NCBI GenBank assembly: GCA_937992195.1
Contig: CALKKV010000040.1
Span: forward strand, 1-64,000
Reading direction: 5' to 3'
Length of the DNA stretch: 64,000 nt
DNA from: an uncultured Gammaproteobacteria bacterium
GTDB lineage: Bacteria > Pseudomonadota > Gammaproteobacteria > Arenicellales > Poriferihabitantaceae
Shown: piece after piece, positions 25,635 to 34,491 of the stretch
Layout of the letters: each line of letters starts with the position of its first letter
How positions within the stretch are numbered: the first letter of the stretch is position 1
Notes under the pieces: generated by a model
What the model saw: only the letters and a program-made list of their open reading frames with translations
Database searches by the model: none
Told to the model about the DNA's origin: nothing
Translations under genes and position numbers: made by a program

Positions 25635-27692
25635 ATGCAAAACAATCCACTTCTTGACTTGTCTGGACTGCCAAAGTTCGATGCCATTCTACCTCAACAC
25701 GTTGAGCCTGCAGTAGATTCTGTACTCAGCCGTAATCGTGAAAAAATTAACCACCTAATCGAAACGGTCGCCGATCCGGGTTGGGCCAATTTTATGGCGC
25801 CACTCGAAGCCCTGGACGATGAATTAGAGCGAGTCTGGTCGCCGGTTTCCCACATAAACGGTGTGCGGGATAGCGATGACTTGCGCGAGGCCTATCAGGC
25901 TTGTCTACCAAAACTATCTGACTATTCTTCAGAACTCGGTCAGGATAAGCGACTGTTCGAGAAAGTTTTGTCGATTAAACAATCAAAAGAGTTCGACCAG
26001 CTCACAGTGGCACAGAGAAAGGTGATTGATAATGCGCTGCGGGATTTTCGATTGTCCGGTATTGACTTGTCCGAAGAAAAGCAGGAGCGGTACCGAGAAA
26101 TTTCCAGCGAGCTATCTCGATTAGGTAATTTGTTTTCCCAGAATGTAATGGATGCGACAGACGCCTGGCATATTAATGTGACTGACAAGTCCGAGATAAG
26201 TGGCATACCTGAAAATGCTCTTGAGCTTGCCGAACAAACCGCAAAGTCTGCCGATAGCGAGGGCTGGAGATTTACCCTTCAGGGCCCTTCATATATCGCT
26301 GTGATGACCTATGCAGATGATGCTGCGTTGAGAGAGACGATGTATCGTGCTTATGTATCGCGGGCTAGCGATATCGGTCCTGGTGAGGGGAAATGGGATA
26401 ACTCTCAGGTGATGTGCGACATTTTATCGCTGCGTCAGGAAGAAGCGGTGTTGCTTGGGTTTGCCGATTATGCGGAGTTATCGGTGGAAACTAAAATGGC
26501 GGAAAGTCCCGAGCAGGTAAGAACATTTCTTAAAGAATTGGCCGAAAAATCGAAGCCAATTGCGCTCAAAGAAGTACAGGAGTTAGCGGATTTTGCCAAG
26601 GAAAATTTAGGGTTGAGTTCGTTGAATCCTTGGGACTATGCGTATGTCAGTGAAAAATTACAGCAGCATCGCTATGCTTTCTCGCAAGAAGCATTGCGAC
26701 CTTACTTTCCATTGCCGAAGGTGCTGGAAGGGATGTTTACCATCGTCAGGAGACTGTTTGGCATGCAGGTAGAGGAGATAGATGCGCCTTCTGTCTGGCA
26801 TGAGGATGTTCAGTTTTTTCGTATCACCGACGAAACAGGTGCTGTTCGCGGCTACTTCTATATTGATCTCTATGCGCGCAAACAAAAGCGCGGCGGCGCC
26901 TGGATGGCTGACTGTGTTGGTCGAAGACGAACCCAAGATGGGATGCAGTTACCTGTGGCATTCCTTACTTGCAACTTCTCCGCTCCAGTGGACGGTAAAC
27001 CTTCGCTGTTAACCCATGATGAGATGATGACCTTATTCCATGAATTTGGCCATGGGTTGCACCATATGTTGACCAAAGTAGAGACCGCTGGTGTATCTGG
27101 AATCAATGGTGTGCCCTGGGACGCGGTAGAGCTGCCAAGCCAGTTTTTAGAGAACTGGTGTTGGGAAAGTGAAGCTTTGGACCTGGTTTCTGGGCATGTT
27201 GATACAGGAGAAGCATTACCTTCGGATTTGCTGGAAAAGATGAAAAAGGCACGCAATTTTCAATCCGCCATGCAAATGTGCAGGCAGCTGGAGTTCAGCC
27301 TGTTTGATATGCGAATTCACGGGGATTTCGCTGCTCAAAGCGGCACAGATATTCAGAGAGTACTTGATCAGGTTCGAGAAGAAGTCGCGGTGGTTCCGGC
27401 GCCTGAATTCAATCGTTTTCAACACGGATTTGGTCATATTTTTGCTGGTGGATACGCTGCGGGTTATTACAGCTATAAATGGGCCGAAGTACTTTCAGCC
27501 GATGCCTATAGCCTATTTGAGGAAAATGGGGTCTTCCATCAGGATACCGGGCGCAAATTCTTGCATTTAATTCTTGAAAAAGGCGGATCTGAGGAACCAA
27601 TGACACTATTTGAAGCATTTCGTGGAAGGAAACCCAATGTTGATGCCCTTCTGCGTCATTCAGGATTGAGTCAACTAGAGAATGCGGCGTAA
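25635..27692 (+). CDS. prlC: Oligopeptidase A (M3 metallopeptidase)
   Basis: This is a cytosolic zinc endopeptidase degrading signal peptides and other short peptides. The 685 residues (E. coli 680) contain the zinc motif HEFGH (His469, Glu470, His473) in TLFHEFGHGLHHML and the substrate-gripping FGHIFAGGYAAGYYSYKW near 600. The N-terminus FDAILPQHVEPAVD is characteristic. It is divergent from gor with 26 bp between start codons. Confidence 0.96.
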   Translation: MQNNPLLDLSGLPKFDAILPQHVEPAVDSVLSRNREKINHLIETVADPGWANFMAPLEALDDELERVWSPVSHINGVRDSDDLREAYQACLPKLSDYSSELGQDKRLFEKVLSIKQSKEFDQLTVAQRKVIDNALRDFRLSGIDLSEEKQERYREISSELSRLGNLFSQNVMDATDAWHINVTDKSEISGIPENALELAEQTAKSADSEGWRFTLQGPSYIAVMTYADDAALRETMYRAYVSRASDIGPGEGKWDNSQVMCDILSLRQEEAVLLGFADYAELSVETKMAESPEQVRTFLKELAEKSKPIALKEVQELADFAKENLGLSSLNPWDYAYVSEKLQQHRYAFSQEALRPYFPLPKVLEGMFTIVRRLFGMQVEEIDAPSVWHEDVQFFRITDETGAVRGYFYIDLYARKQKRGGAWMADCVGRRRTQDGMQLPVAFLTCNFSAPVDGKPSLLTHDEMMTLFHEFGHGLHHMLTKVETAGVSGINGVPWDAVELPSQFLENWCWESEALDLVSGHVDTGEALPSDLLEKMKKARNFQSAMQMCRQLEFSLFDMRIHGDFAAQSGTDIQRVLDQVREEVAVVPAPEFNRFQHGFGHIFAGGYAAGYYSYKWAEVLSADAYSLFEENGVFHQDTGRKFLHLILEKGGSEEPMTLFEAFRGRKPNVDALLRHSGLSQLENAA

Positions 27693-27767
27693 AATGCAGT
27701 TATGTATTCAAAAAATAACAGTTCGGCAGAACCAATATGGTCTGCGGTCTTTGGAGCGGGTAAAAAT

Positions 27768-28385
27768 ATGAATTTCTCGGTACATACCGGTTTTTGGACT
27801 AACAGCTTGAAAGTATTGCTGCTTAGTATATTTGCGGCATCAATATCAACTCAGCTAAATGCGGCTTCACTGTATAAGTGGGTGGATGAGGACGGCAATA
27901 TTGTTTATCAGGACACTCCGCCTCCCGGCAATGTCGATTTTGAAGAGAGCAAGGTCGATGGCGTGAGGCCGGCACTTTCCACCGATACAGGTAAGCAGAT
28001 TGAAGATGCTGCGCGGGAAAATCCTGTATCACTCTTTACTGTACCGGTTTGTGATTCCTGCGATTTGGTGCGACTGTTGCTTGAAAAGAAATCCATTCCT
28101 TTTGCAGAAAAGGATGTAAGGAATAATCAAGAGACCCAGGCTGAGCTTCAGGAGATAGCTGGCGCTTTATCGGTACCTACTTTAGTGATTGGATCTAAAG
28201 TGTTGGATGGTTTTAGCCGGTCGGCAATTACTGAAGCATTGGAGGAAGCTGGCTTCCCTTCAGTGGATGAAGCGGCTACAGAAACTGCTGGAACCTCAGA
28301 TGAAACGGATTCTGTAACCGAATCTGAGGAATCCGGCATTGCTGAGATTAGCAGCGGTGACGAACAATCGACAAACAGTCAGTAA
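27768..28385 (+). CDS. Exported DUF4124-glutaredoxin-like protein
   Basis: From the ATG at 27768 (GGAG upstream) the protein is 205 residues: a signal peptide (about 1-33, ending NAAS), a DUF4124 domain (LYKWVDEDGNIVYQDTPP, about 35-52), a glutaredoxin-like domain (about 87-165) with VPVCDSCDLVRLLLEKK (Cys95, Cys98) and the cis-Pro SVPTLVIG, then an acidic Ser/Glu/Thr-rich tail. The CxxC suggests thiol-disulfide exchange in the periplasm; partners are unknown. A longer frame starting at 27702 places non-signal residues in front and is less likely. It follows prlC in the same direction. Confidence 0.82.
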   Translation: MNFSVHTGFWTNSLKVLLLSIFAASISTQLNAASLYKWVDEDGNIVYQDTPPPGNVDFEESKVDGVRPALSTDTGKQIEDAARENPVSLFTVPVCDSCDLVRLLLEKKSIPFAEKDVRNNQETQAELQEIAGALSVPTLVIGSKVLDGFSRSAITEALEEAGFPSVDEAATETAGTSDETDSVTESEESGIAEISSGDEQSTNSQ

Positions 28386-28409
28386 CAAAAACTCAACAGA
28401 AACCCGCTA

Positions 28410-28919
28410 ATGATTCTTATTGAACCAACCGTATCGCTACGCGTATGCAAAATAGTCGCTGCCTTTGTTTTAGGGCTCCTTATTGCAGGCTGCGGAGGAG
28501 ATAGATCCGAAGTGAATACTGGGGGAGGAAGTTCAGGCGTAGAGAGCGACGGCGGTTCCCTCTCTGCTCGGTTCGCTGGATCTTATCTGGGAACTATCAC
28601 AACCAATCTAACAAGTAACTCTTTTGATGATCAAACTGACGTAGACGATCTTTTAATTGTTGTCCGAAATGATGGCACCGCTACATTGTCTATCGATGGT
28701 GAAAATGTCGAAGGGGTGATTGATGATAATCGCTTGGGCTTCTCGATTCAGATTATAGAAGAGCGTGATCTTCTGGAATGTGAGGGAAATGCCGTAGTCA
28801 CCGCGACGATAAATGGAAACAGCCTAACTGGAAGTACCCAAGGTTCGGGTAGTTGTGACTTGGCTTTGGCAAGTTCAGGTTTGACTATCAGCGGTAGTTT
28901 GTCCGCTACAAAACAGTAA
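28410..28919 (+). CDS. Putative lipoprotein, unknown function
   Basis: The 169 residues include a hydrophobic leader (about 12-26) and a lipobox LIAGC with Cys28 as the likely lipidated residue. A Gly/Ser linker (about 32-50) precedes a beta-rich domain (about 53-165) with alternating Thr/Ser strands and two further cysteines (in ERDLLECEG and GSGSCDLA) that could form a disulfide. I do not recognise the domain. It lies 24 bp after the DUF4124-glutaredoxin gene, probably in one transcript; both products are envelope proteins. Confidence 0.7.
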   Translation: MILIEPTVSLRVCKIVAAFVLGLLIAGCGGDRSEVNTGGGSSGVESDGGSLSARFAGSYLGTITTNLTSNSFDDQTDVDDLLIVVRNDGTATLSIDGENVEGVIDDNRLGFSIQIIEERDLLECEGNAVVTATINGNSLTGSTQGSGSCDLALASSGLTISGSLSATKQ

Positions 28920-29114
28920 CGGACGCTTTGAAATTGGTGCGTGCTTGTGGGGGCAACTAGGACTGTATTGTCGACAGTGTAGTTTCTAGTGTTCAAACAA
29001 AACGATAAGCGATTGTATTGACATAAATGACGACACCGGTTTTAGCGAAGATATTTATTCAGTTTGGCTAAAGATGGGTAGTTGGACTGTATTATTACCA
29101 GAGAGGTTAGATCT

Positions 29115-29741
29115 ATGAAAAAGATATTGGTTGTTAACCCTAAGGGTGGATGTGGTAAGACAACTATCACTACCAATCTGGCTAGCTATTATGCTCTGTG
29201 GGAAGTCCCTGTCGCTATTATTGATTTAGACCCGCAACAGTCAAGTCTCGAGTGGCTCAATCAACGTCGCGATCATCTCAGTCCTATTACCGGTATTGAT
29301 GGCAGCAAAGGAAAATTGTCTACGCCCCCGGATATCCAAAGAGTGGTATTGGATGCGCCTGCGAGAACAACTATGACGCAGCTGAGAAAGCTCTTTGAGA
29401 GTGCAGATGTTGTTTTAATTCCAGTATTACCTTCCCCTATCGATATCAGAGCAGCGGCCCGGTTTGTCGCTGATATTTTGAAAGATAAGGACTTGCGCAA
29501 AACACGGATAGGGTTAGTGGCAAATCGAGCCAGGGAAAATACCTTGATCTACAACAACCTTGAAACTTTTTTGAACAAGCTAAAGATTCCAATGGTGGGT
29601 CATTTAAGAGACACCCAAAACTATATTCGTGCGGCCGAAAACGGCCAGGGGATATTTGAAATGGCTCCGTATCTTGTAGACAAAGATATGGAAACTTGGA
29701 AGCCTTTGATTCAGTGGATCGAGAATGATCATAAGCTTTAG
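29115..29741 (+). CDS. Orphan ParA-family ATPase
   Basis: The 208-residue cytosolic ATPase has the deviant Walker A KGGCGKTTI (Lys10, Lys15), the switch I-like IDLDPQQSS (about 49-57) and a Walker B-like VVLDAPA. ATG 29115 has GAGAGG 8 bp upstream; an earlier in-frame start at 29082 adds non-family residues. No parB-like gene or cargo-adaptor gene is next to it, so it is an orphan member, possibly positioning a cellular cargo or a chromosome region. The chromosomal parAB pair normally found after mnmG-rsmG is not in this window; this small protein is shorter than typical chromosomal ParA (about 260). Confidence 0.85.
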   Translation: MKKILVVNPKGGCGKTTITTNLASYYALWEVPVAIIDLDPQQSSLEWLNQRRDHLSPITGIDGSKGKLSTPPDIQRVVLDAPARTTMTQLRKLFESADVVLIPVLPSPIDIRAAARFVADILKDKDLRKTRIGLVANRARENTLIYNNLETFLNKLKIPMVGHLRDTQNYIRAAENGQGIFEMAPYLVDKDMETWKPLIQWIENDHKL

Positions 29742-29888
29742 TTAATTCAGTAACTATACTGTTTTAGTATTTTTTGCAGCTACCTAAGGAAAAATTCCTT
29801 TGATAGTAAACATCACAACTTATAAACGGGTGGTTTGACATAATCATTGTCGAGCAATTCGTTTTTCAAAAACACTAGGGAGTCTAAC

Positions 29889-31004
29889 GTGGATACACGA
29901 GCAGCAGTGGCGTACCAAGCGGGTAAACCTCTTGAAATAGAAACAGTTCAATTAGATGGTCCCAGGGAAGGCGAGGTGCTGATTGAAATTAAGGCAACAG
30001 GAATTTGTCACACCGACGAATTTACGCGCTCTGGTGCTGATCCGGAAGGGCTATTCCCAGCGATACTAGGCCATGAAGGTGCTGGTGTTGTAGTCGATGT
30101 CGGGCCTGGCGTGACAACCTTAAAGAAAGGGGATCATGTGATTCCGCTTTATACGCCAGAATGCCGTCAATGCGAGTATTGCACCAGCGGTAAGACCAAT
30201 CTTTGTCAGGCTATTAGAGAAACCCAGGGGCAAGGAGTGATGCCTGATGGCAGCAGTCGTTTTTCGATGGGTAAACAGCGTTTGTTTCACTATATGGGAA
30301 CCTCCACTTTTGCTAATCACACCGTGCTACCTGAAATCGCTGTGGCAAAAGTAAGAGAAGATGCCCCATTTGATAAAATTTGTTACATCGGCTGTGGTGT
30401 GACCACAGGTATTGGTGCGGTAATTAATACTGCGAAAGTAAAGCCTGGTGATAATGTGGTGGTATTTGGTTTGGGCGGTATTGGTCTAAATGTGTTGCAG
30501 GGCGCAAAACTAGCGGGCGCCAATATGATTGTTGGGGTGGATTTAAATCCGGATCGAAAAGCCCTGGGCGAGAAATTTGGAATGACTCACTTCGTTAATC
30601 CTAGAGAAGTAGAAGGAGACTTAGTGCCCTATATCGTAGCGTTAACCAATGGCGGTGCTGACTACAGTTTTGAATGCGTTGGTAACACCACATTAATGCG
30701 CCAGGCGTTAGAGTGCTGTCACAAGGGCTGGGGTGAAAGCATCATTATTGGAGTCGCCGGAGCGGGTCAGGAGATCAGTACGCGGCCGTTTCAGCTGGTG
30801 ACTGGTCGAGTATGGAAAGGCACAGCTTTTGGTGGAGCAAAAGGCAGAACTGACGTACCAAAAATTGTAGATTGGTACATGGATGGAAAGATCAATATCG
30901 ATGACCTGATTACACACACCATGCCGCTTGATCAAATTAACCATGCATTTGATCTAATGCATAGCGGTGAATCCATTCGAAGTGTTGTGCTGTACGATCA
31001 GTGA
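29889..31004 (+). CDS. adhC: S-(hydroxymethyl)glutathione dehydrogenase (class III ADH)
   Basis: This enzyme oxidises the formaldehyde-glutathione adduct with NAD+. From GTG 29889 (AGGGAG upstream, good spacing) the protein is 371 residues, close to E. coli FrmA (369). Catalytic zinc ligands: Cys40 (GICHTDE), His62-Glu63 (GHEGAG) and the cysteine in YIGCGVTTG. Structural zinc: Cys92, Cys95, Cys98, Cys106. Rossmann motif VFGLGGIGLN. The downstream gene encodes the next enzyme of the pathway. No frmR-like regulator is adjacent. Confidence 0.96.
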   Translation: MDTRAAVAYQAGKPLEIETVQLDGPREGEVLIEIKATGICHTDEFTRSGADPEGLFPAILGHEGAGVVVDVGPGVTTLKKGDHVIPLYTPECRQCEYCTSGKTNLCQAIRETQGQGVMPDGSSRFSMGKQRLFHYMGTSTFANHTVLPEIAVAKVREDAPFDKICYIGCGVTTGIGAVINTAKVKPGDNVVVFGLGGIGLNVLQGAKLAGANMIVGVDLNPDRKALGEKFGMTHFVNPREVEGDLVPYIVALTNGGADYSFECVGNTTLMRQALECCHKGWGESIIIGVAGAGQEISTRPFQLVTGRVWKGTAFGGAKGRTDVPKIVDWYMDGKINIDDLITHTMPLDQINHAFDLMHSGESIRSVVLYDQ

Positions 31005-31054
31005 CTGTAAAAACTGTGCTCTCTTTGTAATAAATAATCTATCAAAATCCCGAA

Positions 31055-31897
31055 ATGAAACTTGAGACTTTGTCTGAGCAACGCTGCTTTGGTGGATTGC
31101 AAGGCATCTATCGCCACCAATCAGATGAGACTGGAACGCCAATGCAGTTCTCAGTATATGCGCCCCCTGCGGCTGAAAAAGGTCCCGTTCCAGTAGTTTG
31201 GTACCTGTCTGGATTGACTTGCACAGAAGAAAATTTCACGGTGAAAGCTGGGGCGCAGCGATTCGCTGCACGTCACGATGTTATGTTGATTGCACCAGAC
31301 ACCAGCCCAAGAGGCGCCGGCATTGAGGGAGAAGATGAATCGTATGATTTTGGTTCCGGAGCAGGTTTTTACGTCGATGCCACTGAGACGCCCTGGAACA
31401 AAAATTATCGCATGTACAGTTACATTACCAGCGAATTGCCGGAACTCATTTTTAGTGAATTCTCAGCAGACCGCGCTCGACAAGGCATCACTGGCCACTC
31501 GATGGGTGGGCATGGCGCACTAACTATTGGTCTTAAAAATCCGGAAATTTATCAATCTATTTCGGCATTTTCTCCAATCTGTGCGCCCACAGAATGTGAT
31601 TGGGGAAAGAAAGCTTTCAGTGGCTACTTAGGCAGTGATACTGCGGAATGGGCAAAGCATGATGCTGTCGCGTTAATTGCTTCAGGCAGCAGAAGTGGCG
31701 AAATTTTGATTGATCAGGGTGAGGCAGACGACTTTCTGGAAAATCAGTTGATGCCGGGTCGTTTTCGACAAGTATGCGCTGAAGCTGAGCAACCGGTTAA
31801 CTTAAGGATGCAGGCAGGTTACGACCATAGCTATTACTTTATTGCGAGCTTTATTGAAGATCACATCAGCTTTCATGCAAAAAGGCTCTATGGCTGA
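31055..31897 (+). CDS. fghA: S-formylglutathione hydrolase
   Basis: This serine esterase releases formate and glutathione from S-formylglutathione, completing glutathione-dependent formaldehyde detoxification. The 280 residues have the alpha/beta-hydrolase nucleophile elbow GHSMGGHG (Ser149), the oxyanion region SGLTCTEENF and the catalytic His in YDHSYYF near the C-terminus. It is 50 bp after adhC and convergent with hemW (12-bp gap). Confidence 0.96.
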   Translation: MKLETLSEQRCFGGLQGIYRHQSDETGTPMQFSVYAPPAAEKGPVPVVWYLSGLTCTEENFTVKAGAQRFAARHDVMLIAPDTSPRGAGIEGEDESYDFGSGAGFYVDATETPWNKNYRMYSYITSELPELIFSEFSADRARQGITGHSMGGHGALTIGLKNPEIYQSISAFSPICAPTECDWGKKAFSGYLGSDTAEWAKHDAVALIASGSRSGEILIDQGEADDFLENQLMPGRFRQVCAEAEQPVNLRMQAGYDHSYYFIASFIEDHISFHAKRLYG

Positions 31898-31909
31898 TGC
31901 CTAGTATGA

Positions 31910-33067
31910 TCAGTCTAATAGTTCGGCCAGAATAGAGTCCAAAAATAATTGCCCATTAGTAGTGCATTTGATCCGGTTTTTTTCGGCTGTAACCAAATTT
32001 TTTTGAATGGCCGGCTGTAGCGTTTGTAAAATTTTTGCGCTGGTTATTCCGGTCTTTTCCGCCGCATAATCTAGCGAAATTCCGTCAATCAATCGAAGCG
32101 CGTTCATTAGAAATTCAAACAGCACTTCTCCTTCTGGTACTTCCCTTGACTCGGCAATGCTCTCGGGAGATCCCGTTAGTCTAATATAAGTTGTTGGATG
32201 TTTCTTCCTGCTAAGTCGAATAATTCTATTGTTGACTGTTTGTTTGCCATGAGCACCTGCTCCTATGCCGATATAGTCTCCAAACTTCCAGTAGTTGAGA
32301 TTATGATTGCATTGCTTGTCAGGCAAGCTATATGCCGATATTTCGTATCTTTTGTAGCCAGCTCTCTGCAGTTGATTCTGTATTGCAGATTCAATTTCCC
32401 AGGCGCTGTCGGCAGAGGGTAATTTGGGGGGATATCGATAAAACACGGTATCTGGCTCAAGGGTAAGTTGATATGCCGATATATGGTCGGGAGCAAGTTT
32501 TATTGCTGAGTTGATATCCTCAAGGGCCTGTTGCTTTGATTGATTTGGTAAAGCAAACATCAAGTCTAAATTGATGTTGTCAAAACCGCCTTCACGTGCC
32601 TTGGCAAACGCAATACGTGCTTCGTCTGAGCTGTGTATACGTCCAAGCGCATTAAGCTGTTGATCGGAAAAACTTTGAATGCCGATGGAGAGGCGATTAA
32701 TTCCTGCTTGTCTATATCCGGCAAAATCAGCGTATTCGGTTGTGCCGGGATTTGCTTCCATTGTGATTTCAATTTCTGGTGATAGATCTACCCGATCTCC
32801 AAGGCCAATTAACAGCTCAGACATAGATTCAGGAGAGAATAAACTAGGTGTGCCGCCACCCATAAAGATACTACTTATTCTGCTATTCGCTGGATACTTG
32901 CCTAGCTCGTAGTTCAGATCGGTAAGTAGGGTTTCGATGTATTTGGGCTGGTTAAGCGATGTTCCCACGCGATGCGAGTTGAAGTCACAGTAAGGGCACT
33001 TTTTTACGCACCAGGGGAAGTGAATATAGAGTCCAGCGGCAGGGGGTGGATGAGTCGACAAATTCAA
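31910..33067 (-). CDS. hemW: HemW, radical SAM heme-handling protein
   Basis: This 385-residue radical SAM protein was long named 'oxygen-independent coproporphyrinogen oxidase-like'; HemW proteins bind heme and act as heme chaperones. The [4Fe-4S] cluster motif is Cys20-Cys24-Cys27 in WCVKKCPYCDF, the HemW spacing; GGGTPSL follows, with IGIQSF further on. The start is TTG at 33067 (or TTG at 33061), since no ATG or GTG precedes the motif; TTG 33067 overlaps the upstream gene's stop as TTGA. It is normally next to rdgB; here it is coupled to a 2-hydroxyacid dehydrogenase. Confidence 0.9.
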   Translation of the reverse strand: MNLSTHPPPAAGLYIHFPWCVKKCPYCDFNSHRVGTSLNQPKYIETLLTDLNYELGKYPANSRISSIFMGGGTPSLFSPESMSELLIGLGDRVDLSPEIEITMEANPGTTEYADFAGYRQAGINRLSIGIQSFSDQQLNALGRIHSSDEARIAFAKAREGGFDNINLDLMFALPNQSKQQALEDINSAIKLAPDHISAYQLTLEPDTVFYRYPPKLPSADSAWEIESAIQNQLQRAGYKRYEISAYSLPDKQCNHNLNYWKFGDYIGIGAGAHGKQTVNNRIIRLSRKKHPTTYIRLTGSPESIAESREVPEGEVLFEFLMNALRLIDGISLDYAAEKTGITSAKILQTLQPAIQKNLVTAEKNRIKCTTNGQLFLDSILAELLD

Positions 33068-34014
33068 ACAGCATTTTTTGGCGAACCAGCAAGCCAGCTG
33101 TTGAGGTTGTCACAAAGCTGGTGAACAAGTCTTTGGCGACTCTCTTTGGATGCCCAAGCATTGTGGGGGGTCACGATTAGGTTGCTTAAGTTGGTTTGTA
33201 TCAAAGGGTAGTCTGGATCTGGCGGTTCTTTGTCTAAAACGTCTATACCAGCTCCGCCTATCTGCTTCGACTCTAATGCGGTGATCAGTGCTGAGCTATC
33301 AACAATTGCGCCACGCGCGGTGTTAATAAGTATTGCATCCGACTTCATCTGCTCGAACTCGGCAGTTGATATCAGGTTTTTGGTGTCCTCGGTTAAAGGG
33401 CAGTGAATACTAACGACGTCTGCTTTGTGCAATAAATCAGGTAGCAGAAGTCTGCCCTGCGATGGTTGGGTATTGGGCCTTTGGCAGATTTCTACACTCA
33501 TTCCGAACGCTTTCGCCACGTTTGCAACTGCCGAGCCGAGATTGCCGTATCCGATAATGCCAATGGTCTTGTTCTCAAGTTCACGAATAGGATGATCTAA
33601 CAGGCAAAAGATATTGCTTTGAGACCAGTTTCCAGCCCGCACATCTTGTTGGAATGAAATCAGATTAGTAGTCAAACAGAGAATTAAAGTAAATGTATGT
33701 TGGACCACCGCGGGGTTAGAGTACTGCCGCGCATTACATACAATTACACCTTTCTCTCGGCAGGCCTCAAGATCCACATTGTCAGTACCGGTGGCGGCAA
33801 GCATCACCAGCTTTAATTCTTGCGCTGACATGATGGTCTCGCGGTCTAGTCGTACTTTATTTGTAATGACAACAGAAGCGCCCGCAATCCGTTCTGCGGC
33901 TTCTTCATTGACTGAGCTTTGATAGTGAGACCAGCTATCAAGGGATGAAAGCAATTTTGACAGATCTATATCTCCTCTATCGAACGAGGATTGGTCAAGG
34001 ATGCAGCCCTTCAT
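33064..34014 (-). CDS. D-2-hydroxyacid dehydrogenase (glycerate dehydrogenase-like)
   Basis: This is a 316-residue NAD(P)-dependent enzyme of the D-isomer 2-hydroxyacid dehydrogenase family. Features: the early GTDNVD that binds substrate, the Rossmann GYGNLGSAVA (about 153-162), the catalytic Arg in INTARGAIVD, Glu in DKEPPDPDYP and His in TPHNAW. Best match by pattern is hydroxypyruvate reductase/glycerate dehydrogenase (HprA). It overlaps hemW by 4 bp and follows the hslR-like gene by 10 bp, so these three form an operon. The substrate is not fixed by sequence. Confidence 0.87.
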   Translation of the reverse strand: MKGCILDQSSFDRGDIDLSKLLSSLDSWSHYQSSVNEEAAERIAGASVVITNKVRLDRETIMSAQELKLVMLAATGTDNVDLEACREKGVIVCNARQYSNPAVVQHTFTLILCLTTNLISFQQDVRAGNWSQSNIFCLLDHPIRELENKTIGIIGYGNLGSAVANVAKAFGMSVEICQRPNTQPSQGRLLLPDLLHKADVVSIHCPLTEDTKNLISTAEFEQMKSDAILINTARGAIVDSSALITALESKQIGGAGIDVLDKEPPDPDYPLIQTNLSNLIVTPHNAWASKESRQRLVHQLCDNLNSWLAGSPKNAV

Positions 34015-34024
34015 TTTTAAACTC

Positions 34025-34441
34025 CTAATCGGGTTGTTGGTTTTTGACGTCCAGCATTTTTTGACGGTCGCGCTTGTCAGGTTTCTGTCGATCGTAGCGA
34101 ATTCCGGCTCTTTGCGCTTTCATAAGTAAATTTTTTTCCTCCCTTTCAATTTTACTGCTGTCTGTTTCTTTATACATTTCAGCCGCGAGAGGTGCGCTAA
34201 GACGTTTGTTTGAAAGACTTTCAATACTAACAATATATGTTTGCGGAAATTTGCGGATGCGCACCTGATCTTGGATTTTTACTAATTTCGACGGTTTTGC
34301 ACGCTGTGTGTTTACCGCGATATGACCGCCTTTGATTGCCTCAGTTGCTAGCTTTCTTGATTTGTAAAATCGACTGGCCCATAGCCAGGTGTCAAGGCGC
34401 TGGCTATCTGCCTGCGTAGAACTTTTGGAATTGGGTTTCAT
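34025..34441 (-). CDS. hslR: S4-domain RNA-binding protein, Hsp15-like
   Basis: The 138-residue basic protein has an N-terminal S4 domain (RLDTWLWASRFYKSRKLATEAIKGG begins at about residue 15) followed by a Lys/Arg-rich tail (about 95-138). Hsp15 binds the nascent-chain-blocked 50S subunit and helps ribosome rescue. The domain order, size and sequence fit HslR. It heads the minus-strand trio with the hydroxyacid dehydrogenase and hemW, and is divergent from the outer-membrane barrel gene with 50 bp between starts. Confidence 0.87.
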   Translation of the reverse strand: MKPNSKSSTQADSQRLDTWLWASRFYKSRKLATEAIKGGHIAVNTQRAKPSKLVKIQDQVRIRKFPQTYIVSIESLSNKRLSAPLAAEMYKETDSSKIEREEKNLLMKAQRAGIRYDRQKPDKRDRQKMLDVKNQQPD

Positions 34442-34491
34442 TAAAAAGATTTTACACGATAGAATGGCGCCAAGTGCACTAGGAAAATTTG

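Noticed and set aside
29786..29800. Short palindrome upstream of adhC as a regulator site
   Set aside because: Six-base AT-rich arms are expected by chance; no regulator gene or promoter match nearby.
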